From Planococcus shenhongbingii (GTDB taxonomy: Bacteria; Bacillota; Bacilli; Bacillales_A; Planococcaceae), in assembly GCF_030413635.1 (NCBI RefSeq), contig NZ_CP129235.1, positions 3,348,001 to 3,412,000 on the forward strand: a stretch of DNA of 64,000 bases, in the 5' to 3' direction. A model generated the notes under the pieces. It saw only the letters and a program-made list of their open reading frames with translations. It was not told where the DNA came from and ran no database searches. The first letter of the stretch is position 1, and every line of letters starts with the position of its first letter. The position numbers and the translations under genes were made by a program. Shown one piece after another: positions 1 through 8,206 of the stretch.

Positions 1-130
1 CTTAATTCAATACCCTAAGTCGTTTACATTAAACAGGCAAGTTTTTACTTTTTCAATAATTCTGACGTTTAAAATAAGGCACACGAGGTAAACAGATAAT
101 GCAATGAAAATAAAAGGAGTGTGAAGAAAC

Positions 131-442
131 ATGGAAAATATCGATAAAAAAGTAGACGAAAAACTAAAAACATTTGACCAAGAAAAGAAAGAAGACATTT
201 TAGCCAATTTTGAAAACTTCAAACAATACTTAGGCGGCAAAGTCGAGCTTGGTGAGAAAATGGGATTGAGCGAAGAGCGTCTTGCTCAAATCACTGAGAA
301 GGTAGCGAACTACCTGGCTAAAAATGAAGACCCAAAAAACCGAGAAGAATATGTACTGCAACAATTATGGAGTGTCGGTGAAAAAGAAGAACGCCATATG
401 CTTGCCCATATGCTGCTGCGTTTAGTTAAAAAAGATTCGTAA
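131..442 (+). CDS. DUF3243 family protein (YmfJ-like)
   Basis: Small soluble, charged protein of 103 residues. The pattern of a lysine-rich start, the central FKQYLGGKVELGEKMGLSE stretch and a helical C-terminus ending in LLRLVKKDS matches the DUF3243 family, which in B. subtilis is YmfJ. No catalytic residues are visible and the function is unknown. The ATG follows an AAAGGAGTG ribosome site (113-121), and a hairpin terminator starts seven bases past the stop, so it looks monocistronic. The upstream gene lies outside the window. Family assignment is from recall of the conserved sequence; no role is inferred. Confidence 0.8.
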   Translation: MENIDKKVDEKLKTFDQEKKEDILANFENFKQYLGGKVELGEKMGLSEERLAQITEKVANYLAKNEDPKNREEYVLQQLWSVGEKEERHMLAHMLLRLVKKDS

Positions 443-448
443 AATGCC

Positions 449-480
449 AAAGGCCTTCCCTTAATGGGAAGGCCTTTTTT
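449..480 (+). terminator. Rho-independent terminator after the DUF3243 gene
   Basis: A 12-bp perfect stem (449-460 with 466-477), a TTAAT loop and a run of T. Thirty bases of it (454-483) recur exactly at 938-967. Confidence 0.85.
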
Positions 481-520
481 CAAGCTGTCAAGAAACTCTT
501 GATAGCCTTTTCTCATTTCG

Positions 521-877
521 CTCCAGGGCGGACGCTTTTCGCGGGGGGCGGCCTAAGCCTCCTCGCTCGCTGGCGCTCCCTGCGGGGTCTCAGGACTCGC
601 CCTATTCCCGCAGAAGTCGCCGCCTTCCGCTGCATTCCGCTCTCTGTTGTCACTTTTAGAGACGCTCTAAAAGTGGGACGCTTTAAGAAATTCTTCTCTT
701 GCTTATTCCTACTCTCCAGATATGGAGCCAACCAGCGGAGACGCCTGCGGGATAGCGAGACAGCCGAGACCCTGCAACGCCCTTTCATGTTTCGAAGCTA
801 GCGAAGCGATACAGAAACAGGAGCGAAGCGACGAAGCGGCTTGGCGCTCGCCCGCGGCAAGCGCAGCTGGTTGGCGG
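521..877. repeat. GC-rich imperfect inverted-repeat element
   Basis: This stretch is clearly richer in G+C than the flanking genes. Block A (about 521-640) and block B (about 735-877) are imperfect reverse complements: both carry AGCGGA, CTGCGGG, GAGACCC, AGCGAGCGA-like and CCCGCGG segments in mirrored order, separated by roughly 95 bases. No reading frame in it resembles a protein. The motif set resembles a GC-rich repeat I recall from intergenic regions of many Bacillaceae; that recollection is unverified. The remainder of 481-935 holds no gene. Confidence 0.6.
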
Positions 878-931
878 AATATCGGTTAAGGAAGGATTAC
901 TAATAGAAACTTTAACTTCCTCAACAAACTG

Positions 932-961
932 AAAAAACCTTCCCTTAATGGGAAGGCCTTT
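932..961 (-). terminator. Terminator of the MFS gene, formed partly by its last codons
   Basis: On the minus strand CCTTCCC-ATTAA-GGGAAGG is followed by six T. The stop codon of the upstream transporter lies in the loop, so the final codons (KRPSH) are part of the hairpin. Confidence 0.75.
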
Positions 962-2213
962 TTTCAAACAGTTTAAACATCGAAAGATAAACAAATCCGC
1001 TCACAACAGATAAAGCAGCTAAAATGGCAAACGTCCAGCCGAAGCCAAACCAGGCAGTCATGGGAATTGAAATTGGCGCAATCATCCGTCCGATTGTATA
1101 GCGCATGCTTGCTGCCGCAAAATACTGCCCACGCTTATCTTCCGGAGCAAGTTTCGAGATAAAGCTCTGCTGCACCCCTACTACCATCAGCTCTGCTAAA
1201 GTGAAAATCGCCATCGCTCCCACAAACATCCAGAACCACGATGTCATCGGGAACAGAAGCATCGCCACAGCATATAGAATGGTCGATAGGAAAAAGACCC
1301 ATTTTTCAGGAAAGCTTGTCATCCAGCGAGTGACAATTACCGTAAATAAAGCAACCAGCAATCCATTTTCAGATAACAGGAAGCCAAAAGAAGTCTCTCC
1401 GGTAACCGTCCACTCCCTTCCCCAGAAAGAAGCAATTGTCTGTACATCAATGGTTTCTTTTAAATATACAGGAATAAGCAAGTCCAATTGCATGAACGTT
1501 TGTGCTGCCAGCACTCCCGCAATGACAAAAAGAAGAAACAGCCGATCTTTAAAAATCAACCCGTACTCTTTGAATTGCTTAGCGACTGCTCCTGTCCAGC
1601 CGATTGCTTCTGCTGTCTCCCATTTACCTTTTAATTCATGGGATAAAGTCTCGTTTGTGTAGAGCCTAAGAACGAGGCCAAGCAGCATAGAAATAACCGT
1701 AACAATCAGCAGCAGCTCAAAACGATAAGAGAAAAACAGCACCGCTCCGACCAAAGGCCCCACTACTACGGCAATATTCAACGTCGTATAAAAAATAGCG
1801 AATACATCGCTTCTGTATTTCTCCGGGATGACATCAGCAATCATCGCCTGGCTGGCTGGCCAGTAAAGCGAACTGCACATGCCCGCCAATGTAAAAGAGA
1901 TAAATCCAAGTTCAGGCGACTCCAGCCACGGGGAGTTAGCGAATGCAAACAGAAAAAAAGCCGCCCCTTGAGCAATTGACGCAAAAACGAGCATCGTGCG
2001 CCGGCCGAACCGGTCTGCGCAATAGCCGCCGATTAAATTAGCAGCAACTGAAAAAACTTGAGAGGTGACGAGCAAAAGACCCGCCATTCCTTTTCCAAAT
2101 TCTTCGGCAAAGTAAATCGCTAAAAACGGAAAAACCATCCAATAACTTGTGTTCATAAAAAATTCGCCCACCAGGCGAACTTTTAAACTTCGATCCCAAT
2201 CCCTAATCCTCAT
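945..2213 (-). CDS. MFS transporter (drug/metabolite efflux type)
   Basis: A 422-residue integral membrane protein with about twelve hydrophobic segments in two six-helix halves. The MFS signature GGYCADRFGRRTML lies between helices 2 and 3 (about residues 63-76), and FYTTLNIAVVVGPLVGA resembles the antiporter motif of helix 5. These place it in the major facilitator superfamily, probably a proton-driven exporter; the substrate is not predictable. Three in-frame ATGs occur at the start. The third (2213) is chosen because GGGG lies about eight bases upstream. Its C-terminus runs into the terminator hairpin. It follows the helicase gene on the same strand by about 40 bases and may be co-transcribed. 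Confidence 0.85.
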   Translation of the reverse strand: MRIRDWDRSLKVRLVGEFFMNTSYWMVFPFLAIYFAEEFGKGMAGLLLVTSQVFSVAANLIGGYCADRFGRRTMLVFASIAQGAAFFLFAFANSPWLESPELGFISFTLAGMCSSLYWPASQAMIADVIPEKYRSDVFAIFYTTLNIAVVVGPLVGAVLFFSYRFELLLIVTVISMLLGLVLRLYTNETLSHELKGKWETAEAIGWTGAVAKQFKEYGLIFKDRLFLLFVIAGVLAAQTFMQLDLLIPVYLKETIDVQTIASFWGREWTVTGETSFGFLLSENGLLVALFTVIVTRWMTSFPEKWVFFLSTILYAVAMLLFPMTSWFWMFVGAMAIFTLAELMVVGVQQSFISKLAPEDKRGQYFAAASMRYTIGRMIAPISIPMTAWFGFGWTFAILAALSVVSGFVYLSMFKLFEKRPSH

Positions 2214-2254
2214 CATCATTTCCCCGCGTTCTGCAAACTTTTCCTATTCGATTA

Positions 2255-4381
2255 TCAATCCAGCACTTCTAATAACTTATAGCTTAAACAAATATCAATC
2301 ATTAAGTCTTTGCGTTCCTTCGCAAATTGAATCGATAGCCGTTCATGATCCCGTTCCACAATTTTTCCAGTCCCGAAAACCCGATGGCGCACTTTGACTC
2401 CTTCTAACAGTTCGTCATCTCTTTTTACTGCGTTCGGATTATCCGGCACCTTTACTTGGACTGTTTTTGACGCCGTAGCCCGCTGCGGCCGAACAGCTGG
2501 TTTTTCTGGCATGATAATGCCCCTTACTTCATCAACAAACCGGGATTCACTGTCATAGCTGATCAATTCCAAATGTTTTTTAGCACGTGTTATCCCGACA
2601 TAAAATAAACGCCGTGCTTCTTCCAAAGCATCCGGTTTTTCCGTATCTTCCTCAGCGGGAATAATTCCTTCATTTAAATCAATCATATAGACACGCTCAA
2701 ATTCCAATCCTTTGGAGCTATGGAATGTTGATAATGTCAGCATATCATCTGTTTTTTCGGCTTTCGCATTTTGCGTGACTTGCTCCAGTTCCTTCAGTCT
2801 TTTGGCGAACTCGGTCATGCTCGACAGCGGCCCTGCGATTTGTTCAAGCGTGATCAGGATTTGTTCCAAATACTGCATCCGCATACCGAATTTTTCAGCA
2901 CGGCTTGAGAGCATCTGGTCATACCCAAGTTCTCCGCGAATTGTCCGGATGACTTTTAGCGGCTTCATGTGATTTAATGCCTCGAACCATTTTTTCTGCT
3001 CGTTCAGTATGTTGATTTGATAATCCTTTAATGTAATGCTGCGGTTAATCTCATCAAAAGCATTAACTGTGGACGGCTTCATCCGGCTCAGCGCTTTTAA
3101 TTGGCTTCCTGACCAGTAAGCATTGGTTTTCGATGCGATTTTCGCGTAAACATCGACACGCTCCGGCTTCAAACTGAAACGCATAAAATTGAGCATATCT
3201 TCTACAATCCAATGCGAGAAAAACCGGTTATCCGCATCTTTCATATAGAAAGGAATTCCCAGGCGATTCAATTCGCTGATCAGCAAAGTCGAAGACGAGT
3301 TATTGCGATAAAGGACGGCCACTTCTCCAAAATGGCTCAATTCTTTCAATTCTTTCATTACATACTTCAACTGCGCTTCTTCTGAAGCAAGCCGACGAAT
3401 AACGATGGGGTCTCCTTCCGGCTGTTTTGTAAACATATTTTTGTCATGCCGTTTTTTATTCGTCTTAATAAATAAATTCGCAGCATCTACAATGTTTTTT
3501 GAAGACCGGTAATTTCGTTCCATTTTCATCACATAGGCCGTTGGGTAAACATTTTTGAATTTCAATAAATACGTCGGCTCCGCGGCACGCCATGTATAAA
3601 TAGATTGGTCATCGTCTGCAACAACGCAGAGGTTCTGGTGGCGTGCCACTAATTTTTCAACGATGGCGTGCTGGATCATGGACGTGTCCTGGCTTTCATC
3701 GGTCATGACGTAATCCCAGCGCTGCTGATACTTCCCAAGCAATGCCTCATCTTTTTCCAGCGCTTCATTGGCAAGCGACAGCATATCGTCAAAATCAACT
3801 AACCTAACGTCATAGTTTTCTTTAAATGCTTCATACGTCTTTAATATTTCAATTGCCCCTTCAAAAGGAGCATCCAGTTTTTTCCATTGTTCTCGAGGAG
3901 TCATTTTGTTTTTCACGAAACTGATGAATGATGTCAACTCATCCAGCTGGTCATCGGTAATTGGTTCCCCGACCTCTGTTTCATACATTTCACGCAACAG
4001 CCGCTTTTTATGAAGACCGTTGGATTCGCTTCCTTCAATCATCACGTAGCGGGAATTGGCAAAATACTCCCGTGTGATTTGAAAAGCCAAGCTGTGGATG
4101 GTCGAGAAATCAACCGGTGCCAGCTTCGGAAAAAAGCGTTTGTAGCGTTCCTGCATATCAGTCGCGGATGCCTTACTGAATGTAATGGCTTTTATGCGGT
4201 GCGGCTGCACACCCTTTTCTTCAATCAAGTAACCGATGCGCATGATCATCGTAGTCGTTTTTCCAGATCCGGGACATGCCAAAAGCAATAACGGGCCATC
4301 CGTGCGTTCAACAGCTTTGCGCTGGATTTTATTTAGTTCAACTCCGAGTTGTTTTTTCTTGCGTTCAAAAAAGTTGCTCAT
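2255..4381 (-). CDS. UvrD/Rep-family ATP-dependent DNA helicase
   Basis: A 708-residue superfamily 1A helicase. Visible motifs in order: Q-motif LNKIQRKAV, Walker A ACPGSGKTT (35-43), DFDDML, motif II TDESQD (about 228-233), motif III ADDDQSIYTWRAA (about 255-267), RNYRSSKNIV, motif V TFHSSKGLEFERVY and motif VI VGITRAKKHL. A C-terminal VRHRVFGTGKIVERD segment resembles the small Tudor-like tail of PcrA/UvrD. It should unwind DNA 3'-5' during repair or fork restart. It resembles B. subtilis YjcD more than PcrA, but that is recall. The start has a GAAGGAG site nine bases upstream. It is intact, with no neighbours that define its pathway. Confidence 0.9.
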   Translation of the reverse strand: MSNFFERKKKQLGVELNKIQRKAVERTDGPLLLLACPGSGKTTTMIMRIGYLIEEKGVQPHRIKAITFSKASATDMQERYKRFFPKLAPVDFSTIHSLAFQITREYFANSRYVMIEGSESNGLHKKRLLREMYETEVGEPITDDQLDELTSFISFVKNKMTPREQWKKLDAPFEGAIEILKTYEAFKENYDVRLVDFDDMLSLANEALEKDEALLGKYQQRWDYVMTDESQDTSMIQHAIVEKLVARHQNLCVVADDDQSIYTWRAAEPTYLLKFKNVYPTAYVMKMERNYRSSKNIVDAANLFIKTNKKRHDKNMFTKQPEGDPIVIRRLASEEAQLKYVMKELKELSHFGEVAVLYRNNSSSTLLISELNRLGIPFYMKDADNRFFSHWIVEDMLNFMRFSLKPERVDVYAKIASKTNAYWSGSQLKALSRMKPSTVNAFDEINRSITLKDYQINILNEQKKWFEALNHMKPLKVIRTIRGELGYDQMLSSRAEKFGMRMQYLEQILITLEQIAGPLSSMTEFAKRLKELEQVTQNAKAEKTDDMLTLSTFHSSKGLEFERVYMIDLNEGIIPAEEDTEKPDALEEARRLFYVGITRAKKHLELISYDSESRFVDEVRGIIMPEKPAVRPQRATASKTVQVKVPDNPNAVKRDDELLEGVKVRHRVFGTGKIVERDHERLSIQFAKERKDLMIDICLSYKLLEVLD

Positions 4382-4550
4382 ACTATACTCCTTCGCATTT
4401 TCAGTTCCTTTATTTACACCTTACATATTCAGTAAGGCTCCTAGCTGCTGAGAGCTAAAATCAACTGGACATTAAAGTTCATTAGATCAATCCGTAGTTA
4501 AAAGGTTTTGTTTTTCCAGAATAAAGTTCACTTTATTTTAGCACAAAGAA

Positions 4551-4639
4551 TTGCTTCAATCAGTCGAGTTTTTTCGCAACCTTCACTGATTGTCAATTGA
4601 GTTCCTTCCTGAAGAATCAGGATCCTGCCATCCATTAAC
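4551..4639 (-). repeat. Dispersed intergenic repeat, partial copy (D)
   Basis: Read on the minus strand this carries TTAATGGATG, a TCCTGATTCTTCAGGA hairpin, then TCAATTGACAATCAGTG and CGACTGATTGAAG, the same order as the full copies at 10111-10226 and 50959-51079. A central block present in those copies is missing here. The 4382-4690 gap otherwise holds only the terminator at 4647-4677 and a possible further decayed copy at 4457-4510. Confidence 0.5.
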
Positions 4640-4646
4640 GCTCGAC

Positions 4647-4677
4647 AAAAAAGGACCCAAAATGAAGGGTCCTTTTT
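4647..4677 (-). terminator. Terminator of the YwbE-family gene
   Basis: An 11-bp stem (4647-4657 with 4667-4677) with A/T runs on both sides, just past the stop of the minus-strand YwbE gene. Confidence 0.8.
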
Positions 4678-4689
4678 GCACCTATAAAC

Positions 4690-4893
4690 TTATTTATCCG
4701 AGCTCAGAATTTCGCAAATGCGCCCTACTTGGCCATCCGCAAGCCTCACTTTAATGCCATGGGGATGCGAAGCGGAATTTGTTAAAAGATCTTTAACGAT
4801 GCCACGGGTTTTCTTGCCCGTTCTTTGGTCCTGCTTCAAGACAATATTCACTTCTAAGCCTGGTTTTATATCGCTTCTTTTTTTGCCGTCCAT
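4690..4893 (-). CDS. ywbE: YwbE-family small protein (DUF2196)
   Basis: A 67-residue basic protein, MDGKKRSDIKPG..VNIVLKQDQRTGKKTRGIVKDLLTNSASHPHGIKVRLADGQVGRI, matching the YwbE/DUF2196 family. The fold looks like a small beta-barrel of the KOW/SH3 sort. A nucleic-acid role would be a guess; the family has no established function. The ATG at 4893 is chosen over an upstream in-frame start because AGGAGGAG lies seven bases before it and the family begins at this Met. It is monocistronic, with its own terminator. Confidence 0.85.
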   Translation of the reverse strand: MDGKKRSDIKPGLEVNIVLKQDQRTGKKTRGIVKDLLTNSASHPHGIKVRLADGQVGRICEILSSDK

Positions 4894-4989
4894 TAAAACT
4901 CCTCCTGCCTTTCCTTCATAATACGCTATTCCTTGCTTTTTTCCACACAAAAAGGCAGGGAATGCTCCCCGCCTCATTTAGTGTACTCA

Positions 4990-6252
4990 CTAGCGCCGGT
5001 CTGTACGGTTGCGATCAAAATCATCAGTGCCAAGATCTGAATCATCATCAATATCCGCTTCTTCCCGGCGGACTGTTTCGTTGACGACTTCCGTATCCTG
5101 GACTTTCCGCTTGCCTACTACAATTTCTTCGCTTACTACATCTGTTTTTGTGACATTCACACGCTCTTCCGTTAACGGAATGTGGATGTCATCTCCTTCT
5201 TGATAAGCATCTTTGCTTATCCGGGAGTCATCTGTCACTTCTTCGTTTACTGGGCGGCGTTCAATATATACTTCTTCCCGCTCAACCGGCACTTCAATTG
5301 TCTGCTTATCTTCAACCACACGCTTGCCGACATTCACTTCACCGGTTTGCACACGATTTTTGTCAACTTGCAGTCTTTCTTCGTGAAGACGAAGACGGTC
5401 TTCCTCTGTGTCATCAGCTCGGTCATGGTCTGTGTCCATCCGGTCACGGTCGGTTCCGACAAAATCACGATCCGTCCGGTCACGGTCAGTATCCATAAAG
5501 CCGCGGTCTGTCCGATTTCTGTCAGTCAGTCTATCACGGTCCGTGTCATTGTACCGGCTTTCATTTGTAGCTGTAAAATCTCCGGTATCCCGGCTTGGAG
5601 ATGGAACGTCATTTACCGAACTGCCCGTTCCTAAACCGAAGCCTGTACCTGCATTTCTGCCGACTCCAGCCGATTCGCTGTCATCAAGTCTGGAAGAAGC
5701 CGAAGTTTTATCAGCATCCACCAAGTTATGGCCTGAATGGAAATTCACATCGTTAGCTTCATTTGTATCCACGGTTAAACCATCGCGTCCAACCATGCCT
5801 GAGTCTTCTCCCGTATAACGGGAAGTATCCTCAGCTCCCACAATGCCTGTTCTTGAGGTATTGCCTGTAGGATCTCCATATGCGGAACTGCCGCTTCTTG
5901 GTCTGCTGTCATAAGAATCTCCAATTTCCTTATCAACAAACAGCAAGATTTTTCCGTTCTGCACTTCCTGATAGTAACGGTCGGCTTCCTGGCCATCAAC
6001 ACCCATGTCGTTAAAAGCTTGGCGTATAGGTTCATTTCCGGACATAAAGCCCATAAACTTATCCATCCAGCCTCCGCCTTCAGCAGATTTATAATCTACA
6101 TCCGTGCGCCCTCGGACCATAGAAATCTGATCTTTGTCATGAGCCATGACGTACATGTGGTCTTCCGATATTCCCTGCGATTTCAGTTCTTCGATTTTTC
6201 TCAACACTTCTGTTTCGCTGTCGAATGTGCCCATAAAGTTATTGCTCGCCAT
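4990..6252 (-). CDS. YsnF-like general stress protein with DUF2382 domain
   Basis: A 420-residue hydrophilic protein with three parts. Residues 1 to about 110 match the YflT/general-stress-17M type domain (FMGTFDSETEVLRKIEELKSQG..MYVMAHDKD). A disordered middle is rich in Asp, Arg, Thr and Gly and contains a 12-residue repeat of the form TDRxFxxTDRDR (DNA about 5410-5520). Residues about 285-410 form a DUF2382 domain (LHEERLQVDKNRVQTGEVNVGKRVVEDKQTIEVPV, then a second similar half). This architecture is that of B. subtilis YsnF, a SigB regulon member; the biochemical role is unknown. The start at 6252 has GGAGGT seven bases upstream; the ATG at 6267 overlaps that site. A SigB-type promoter lies at 6308-6332. 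Confidence 0.85.
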   Translation of the reverse strand: MASNNFMGTFDSETEVLRKIEELKSQGISEDHMYVMAHDKDQISMVRGRTDVDYKSAEGGGWMDKFMGFMSGNEPIRQAFNDMGVDGQEADRYYQEVQNGKILLFVDKEIGDSYDSRPRSGSSAYGDPTGNTSRTGIVGAEDTSRYTGEDSGMVGRDGLTVDTNEANDVNFHSGHNLVDADKTSASSRLDDSESAGVGRNAGTGFGLGTGSSVNDVPSPSRDTGDFTATNESRYNDTDRDRLTDRNRTDRGFMDTDRDRTDRDFVGTDRDRMDTDHDRADDTEEDRLRLHEERLQVDKNRVQTGEVNVGKRVVEDKQTIEVPVEREEVYIERRPVNEEVTDDSRISKDAYQEGDDIHIPLTEERVNVTKTDVVSEEIVVGKRKVQDTEVVNETVRREEADIDDDSDLGTDDFDRNRTDRR

Positions 6253-6307
6253 TTTCGATACCTCCAATTTTTGATATGCGTCCTTGAAAAATCTTACTAC
6301 TCAAGAA

Positions 6308-6332
6308 ATACCCCGCCGATGCTTTCTCAAAC
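6308..6332 (-). promoter_or_regulatory. SigB-type promoter of the YsnF-like gene
   Basis: On the minus strand GTTTGA (6332-6327), 13 bases, then GGGTAT (6313-6308) fits the SigB consensus GTTTaa-N12-15-GGGtAt. The start codon lies about 55 bases downstream. Prediction from pattern and gene type. Confidence 0.65.
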
Positions 6333-6514
6333 ATATTTGGGAATTGAATCGGCCGATAAAACCAAAATATTTTGAATTGACAGTCAGTTATATCCTTTTG
6401 TTGATTCAATAAAAGATAAATCTAAACTTTTCTTTTTCTTCTGTATTTATTGGAACTTTCCTTCCATTTTTCCGTCCAGCTTACTAAGGGATATTTTAAG
6501 GAGGAGAAAGAGAG

Positions 6515-7096
6515 ATGGGAAACATGAATATAATTCTATTTATCTGTTTAGCTTCATTAATGCTTGGAAGCTGTTCGTCGCATCCTGTTTCCTCTAAAAG
6601 CCAAACTCCTCCACAATCGGATACAATTAAAAATACAGCGATGCCAGATTATAGTTCTGTCGCCGTCATTCACCAGCCTACTGCTACTAGTTTGTTGATT
6701 GGTGATACATATTATGAAATCACTCCTGCCTCAGCGCTGGCTAACTCTACAGGCTCCAATCTTCATCCAGAGGATTTGCATTCAGGAGACCTAGTGTCTT
6801 TAACAGCCAGCAAGCAAACAACCGGCCACTTCCCTCAAAAAGGAATCTTGTTGTCTCTTATGCGGCATGAAGATGAAAAGAGCCTGCTTATCAGCCAAGC
6901 CATTCACCATGTGCTGCTCAATCAGGAGATAGGAGACATTATGGCTTTGGAAATCAAATCAGTCAGCGCTCAGCTTATTACTTTGCAGTTCAGAGATTTG
7001 GCAGATAAACGGAAATTCGAATGCATTGTAAATATAAAAAGTATGGACTTTCAAGTAAAGGAAATTCCTTACTTAACCTCAAAACAAAACCCGTGA
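6515..7096 (+). CDS. Putative lipoprotein, function unknown
   Basis: A 193-residue protein with a short signal peptide and lipobox (IILFICLASLMLGSC, Cys about 20), so it is probably anchored to the outer face of the membrane. A Ser/Pro/Gln-rich linker follows, then a beta-rich domain with two similar halves (SVAVIHQPTATSLLIGDTYYEI and LLISQAIHHVLLNQEIGDIMALEIKS). I do not recognise the family. AAGGAGGAG sits eight bases before the ATG. The gene stands alone between a divergent stress gene and convergent glsA, and its stop codon lies in the shared terminator. Confidence 0.75.
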   Translation: MGNMNIILFICLASLMLGSCSSHPVSSKSQTPPQSDTIKNTAMPDYSSVAVIHQPTATSLLIGDTYYEITPASALANSTGSNLHPEDLHSGDLVSLTASKQTTGHFPQKGILLSLMRHEDEKSLLISQAIHHVLLNQEIGDIMALEIKSVSAQLITLQFRDLADKRKFECIVNIKSMDFQVKEIPYLTSKQNP

Positions 7097-7118
7097 GCTG
7101 ATTAAGGCTCACGGGTTT
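7087..7118. terminator. Bidirectional terminator between the lipoprotein gene and glsA
   Basis: Twelve-bp perfect stem (7087-7098 with 7107-7118) flanked by A and T runs. It serves two convergent genes; the TGA of the lipoprotein gene is within the left arm. Confidence 0.85.
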
Positions 7119-7122
7119 TATT

Positions 7123-8088
7123 TTAAAAGATACTCAAGTCCCATTCTTTCGATATTTGGCGAAGCATCATCGTTCCTGCTGCACTGTTTCCGGTTACGTC
7201 TATGGCAGGGCCATAGACACCAATGCCTGCTCCTGCCCTGAATTCATAGGTCTGGGAATGGAGCTTAGGCGGAACGGCGGCCAGGATGCCGCCGGATACA
7301 CCGCTTTTTGCGGGAATGCCGACATGCGCTGCAAAATTTCCAGAAGAATTGTACATGCCGCATGTCACCATTAGCACTTTAGCTACTTGGGCAATTTCAT
7401 CTGAAAAATGTTTCACATTCGTGATGGGATTAAAGCCATCATAGGCGATGATTAATCCGATTAATGCCAAATCTTTTACACTGATTTTGATGGAACACTG
7501 GCGGATATATATATCCAACGCTTCTTCCACTTCTATTTCCAAAAAATTAGCTTCTTTTAAATAATAGGCAAGTGCACGGTTGCGATGGGAAGTCTTCCAT
7601 TCAGAATCGTAGACTTCACGGTCCATCTCAAGCGGATGGCCCACGAGGGTTTCCAGAAACGACAGCAGATGCTCGTACTTCTTTTGACTTGTGGGTCCTG
7701 GCAGCAAAGCTGAAATCGTAATTGCTCCCGCATTGATGAAAGGATTGAATGGCTTGTTTGGGCGGTGTATTTCAAATGGAATAATTGAGTTGAAAGCTTC
7801 TCCGGTCGGTTCCACATCCACGCGTTCAAGAACAAATTCCAATCCGTAATGGCAGCACAAGGCAATAAAAGTCAGTGCTTTGGAAATACTTTGAAGGGTA
7901 AATTCTTTGTCAGTGTCTCCTGCACAATAGTACTGGCCATCTTCATCAACCATACAAATACCAAGCAGGCTTGGATCTACTTTCCCAAGTGCCGGTATAT
8001 ACTGTGCAGTCGTCCCTAAAATAGCATGTCCTTTGTTTTCTTGTACCCATGCTTCCAATTGTTGTTGGATTAACGGATTATTTTGCAT
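7123..8088 (-). CDS. glsA: Glutaminase A
   Basis: A 321-residue enzyme of the serine-dependent glutaminase family, which hydrolyses L-glutamine to glutamate and ammonia in the cytosol. The beta-lactamase-like fold is shown by S67-I-S-K70 (nucleophile and base), NPFINAGAI, and the glycine-rich end PAKSGVSGGILA..GIGVYGPAIDVTGNSAAG. Length is normal for the family (about 310). The start codon sits about 14 bases past possible Shine-Dalgarno bases (GAGGAGAG). A partial copy of the dispersed repeat lies just upstream (8119-8170). It is monocistronic with a shared terminator. No operator for glutamine control was recognised. Confidence 0.95.
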   Translation of the reverse strand: MQNNPLIQQQLEAWVQENKGHAILGTTAQYIPALGKVDPSLLGICMVDEDGQYYCAGDTDKEFTLQSISKALTFIALCCHYGLEFVLERVDVEPTGEAFNSIIPFEIHRPNKPFNPFINAGAITISALLPGPTSQKKYEHLLSFLETLVGHPLEMDREVYDSEWKTSHRNRALAYYLKEANFLEIEVEEALDIYIRQCSIKISVKDLALIGLIIAYDGFNPITNVKHFSDEIAQVAKVLMVTCGMYNSSGNFAAHVGIPAKSGVSGGILAAVPPKLHSQTYEFRAGAGIGVYGPAIDVTGNSAAGTMMLRQISKEWDLSIF

Positions 8089-8118
8089 ACCATCTCTCCT
8101 CGCAAGCTTTATCGTACT

Positions 8119-8170
8119 TTAACAATCAGACGTGGTGAAGAAACTTTCGCCAATTGAAGTTTCTCTTTAT
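8119..8170 (+). repeat. Dispersed intergenic repeat, partial copy (C)
   Basis: TTAACAATCAG, an interior ending GAAGAAACTTTCGCCA, then ATTGAAGTTTCTCTTTAT aligns with the 3' half of the full copies at 10111-10226 and 50959-51079. The 5' half is absent. Confidence 0.5.
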
Positions 8171-8200
8171 AAAAATTCCCCTCGTCTTCACAAGGGGATT
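8171..8200 (-). terminator. Terminator of the MhqD-like gene
   Basis: Short stem (8177-8182 with 8193-8198) followed on the minus strand by AATTTTT, immediately past the stop of the hydrolase. Confidence 0.6.
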
Positions 8201-8206
8201 AGTCTT

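Noticed and set aside
499..801. Overlapping ORFs on both strands within the GC-rich block (also 513-788 and 785-994)
   Set aside because: Open only because GC-rich repeats lack stops; no family resemblance, no ribosome site, and they cross the inverted repeat and the terminator.
1105..1662. 185-codon ORF opposite the MFS gene
   Set aside because: Antisense shadow of a clear membrane-protein gene; low-complexity composition and no ribosome site.
4457..4510. Possible further copy of the dispersed repeat
   Set aside because: Similarity is suggestive (CATT...GTT.ATT.GATC.AATC) but too decayed to call by eye.
5775..6035. ORFs in other frames of the YsnF-like gene
   Set aside because: Shadows of a repetitive, GC-biased coding sequence.
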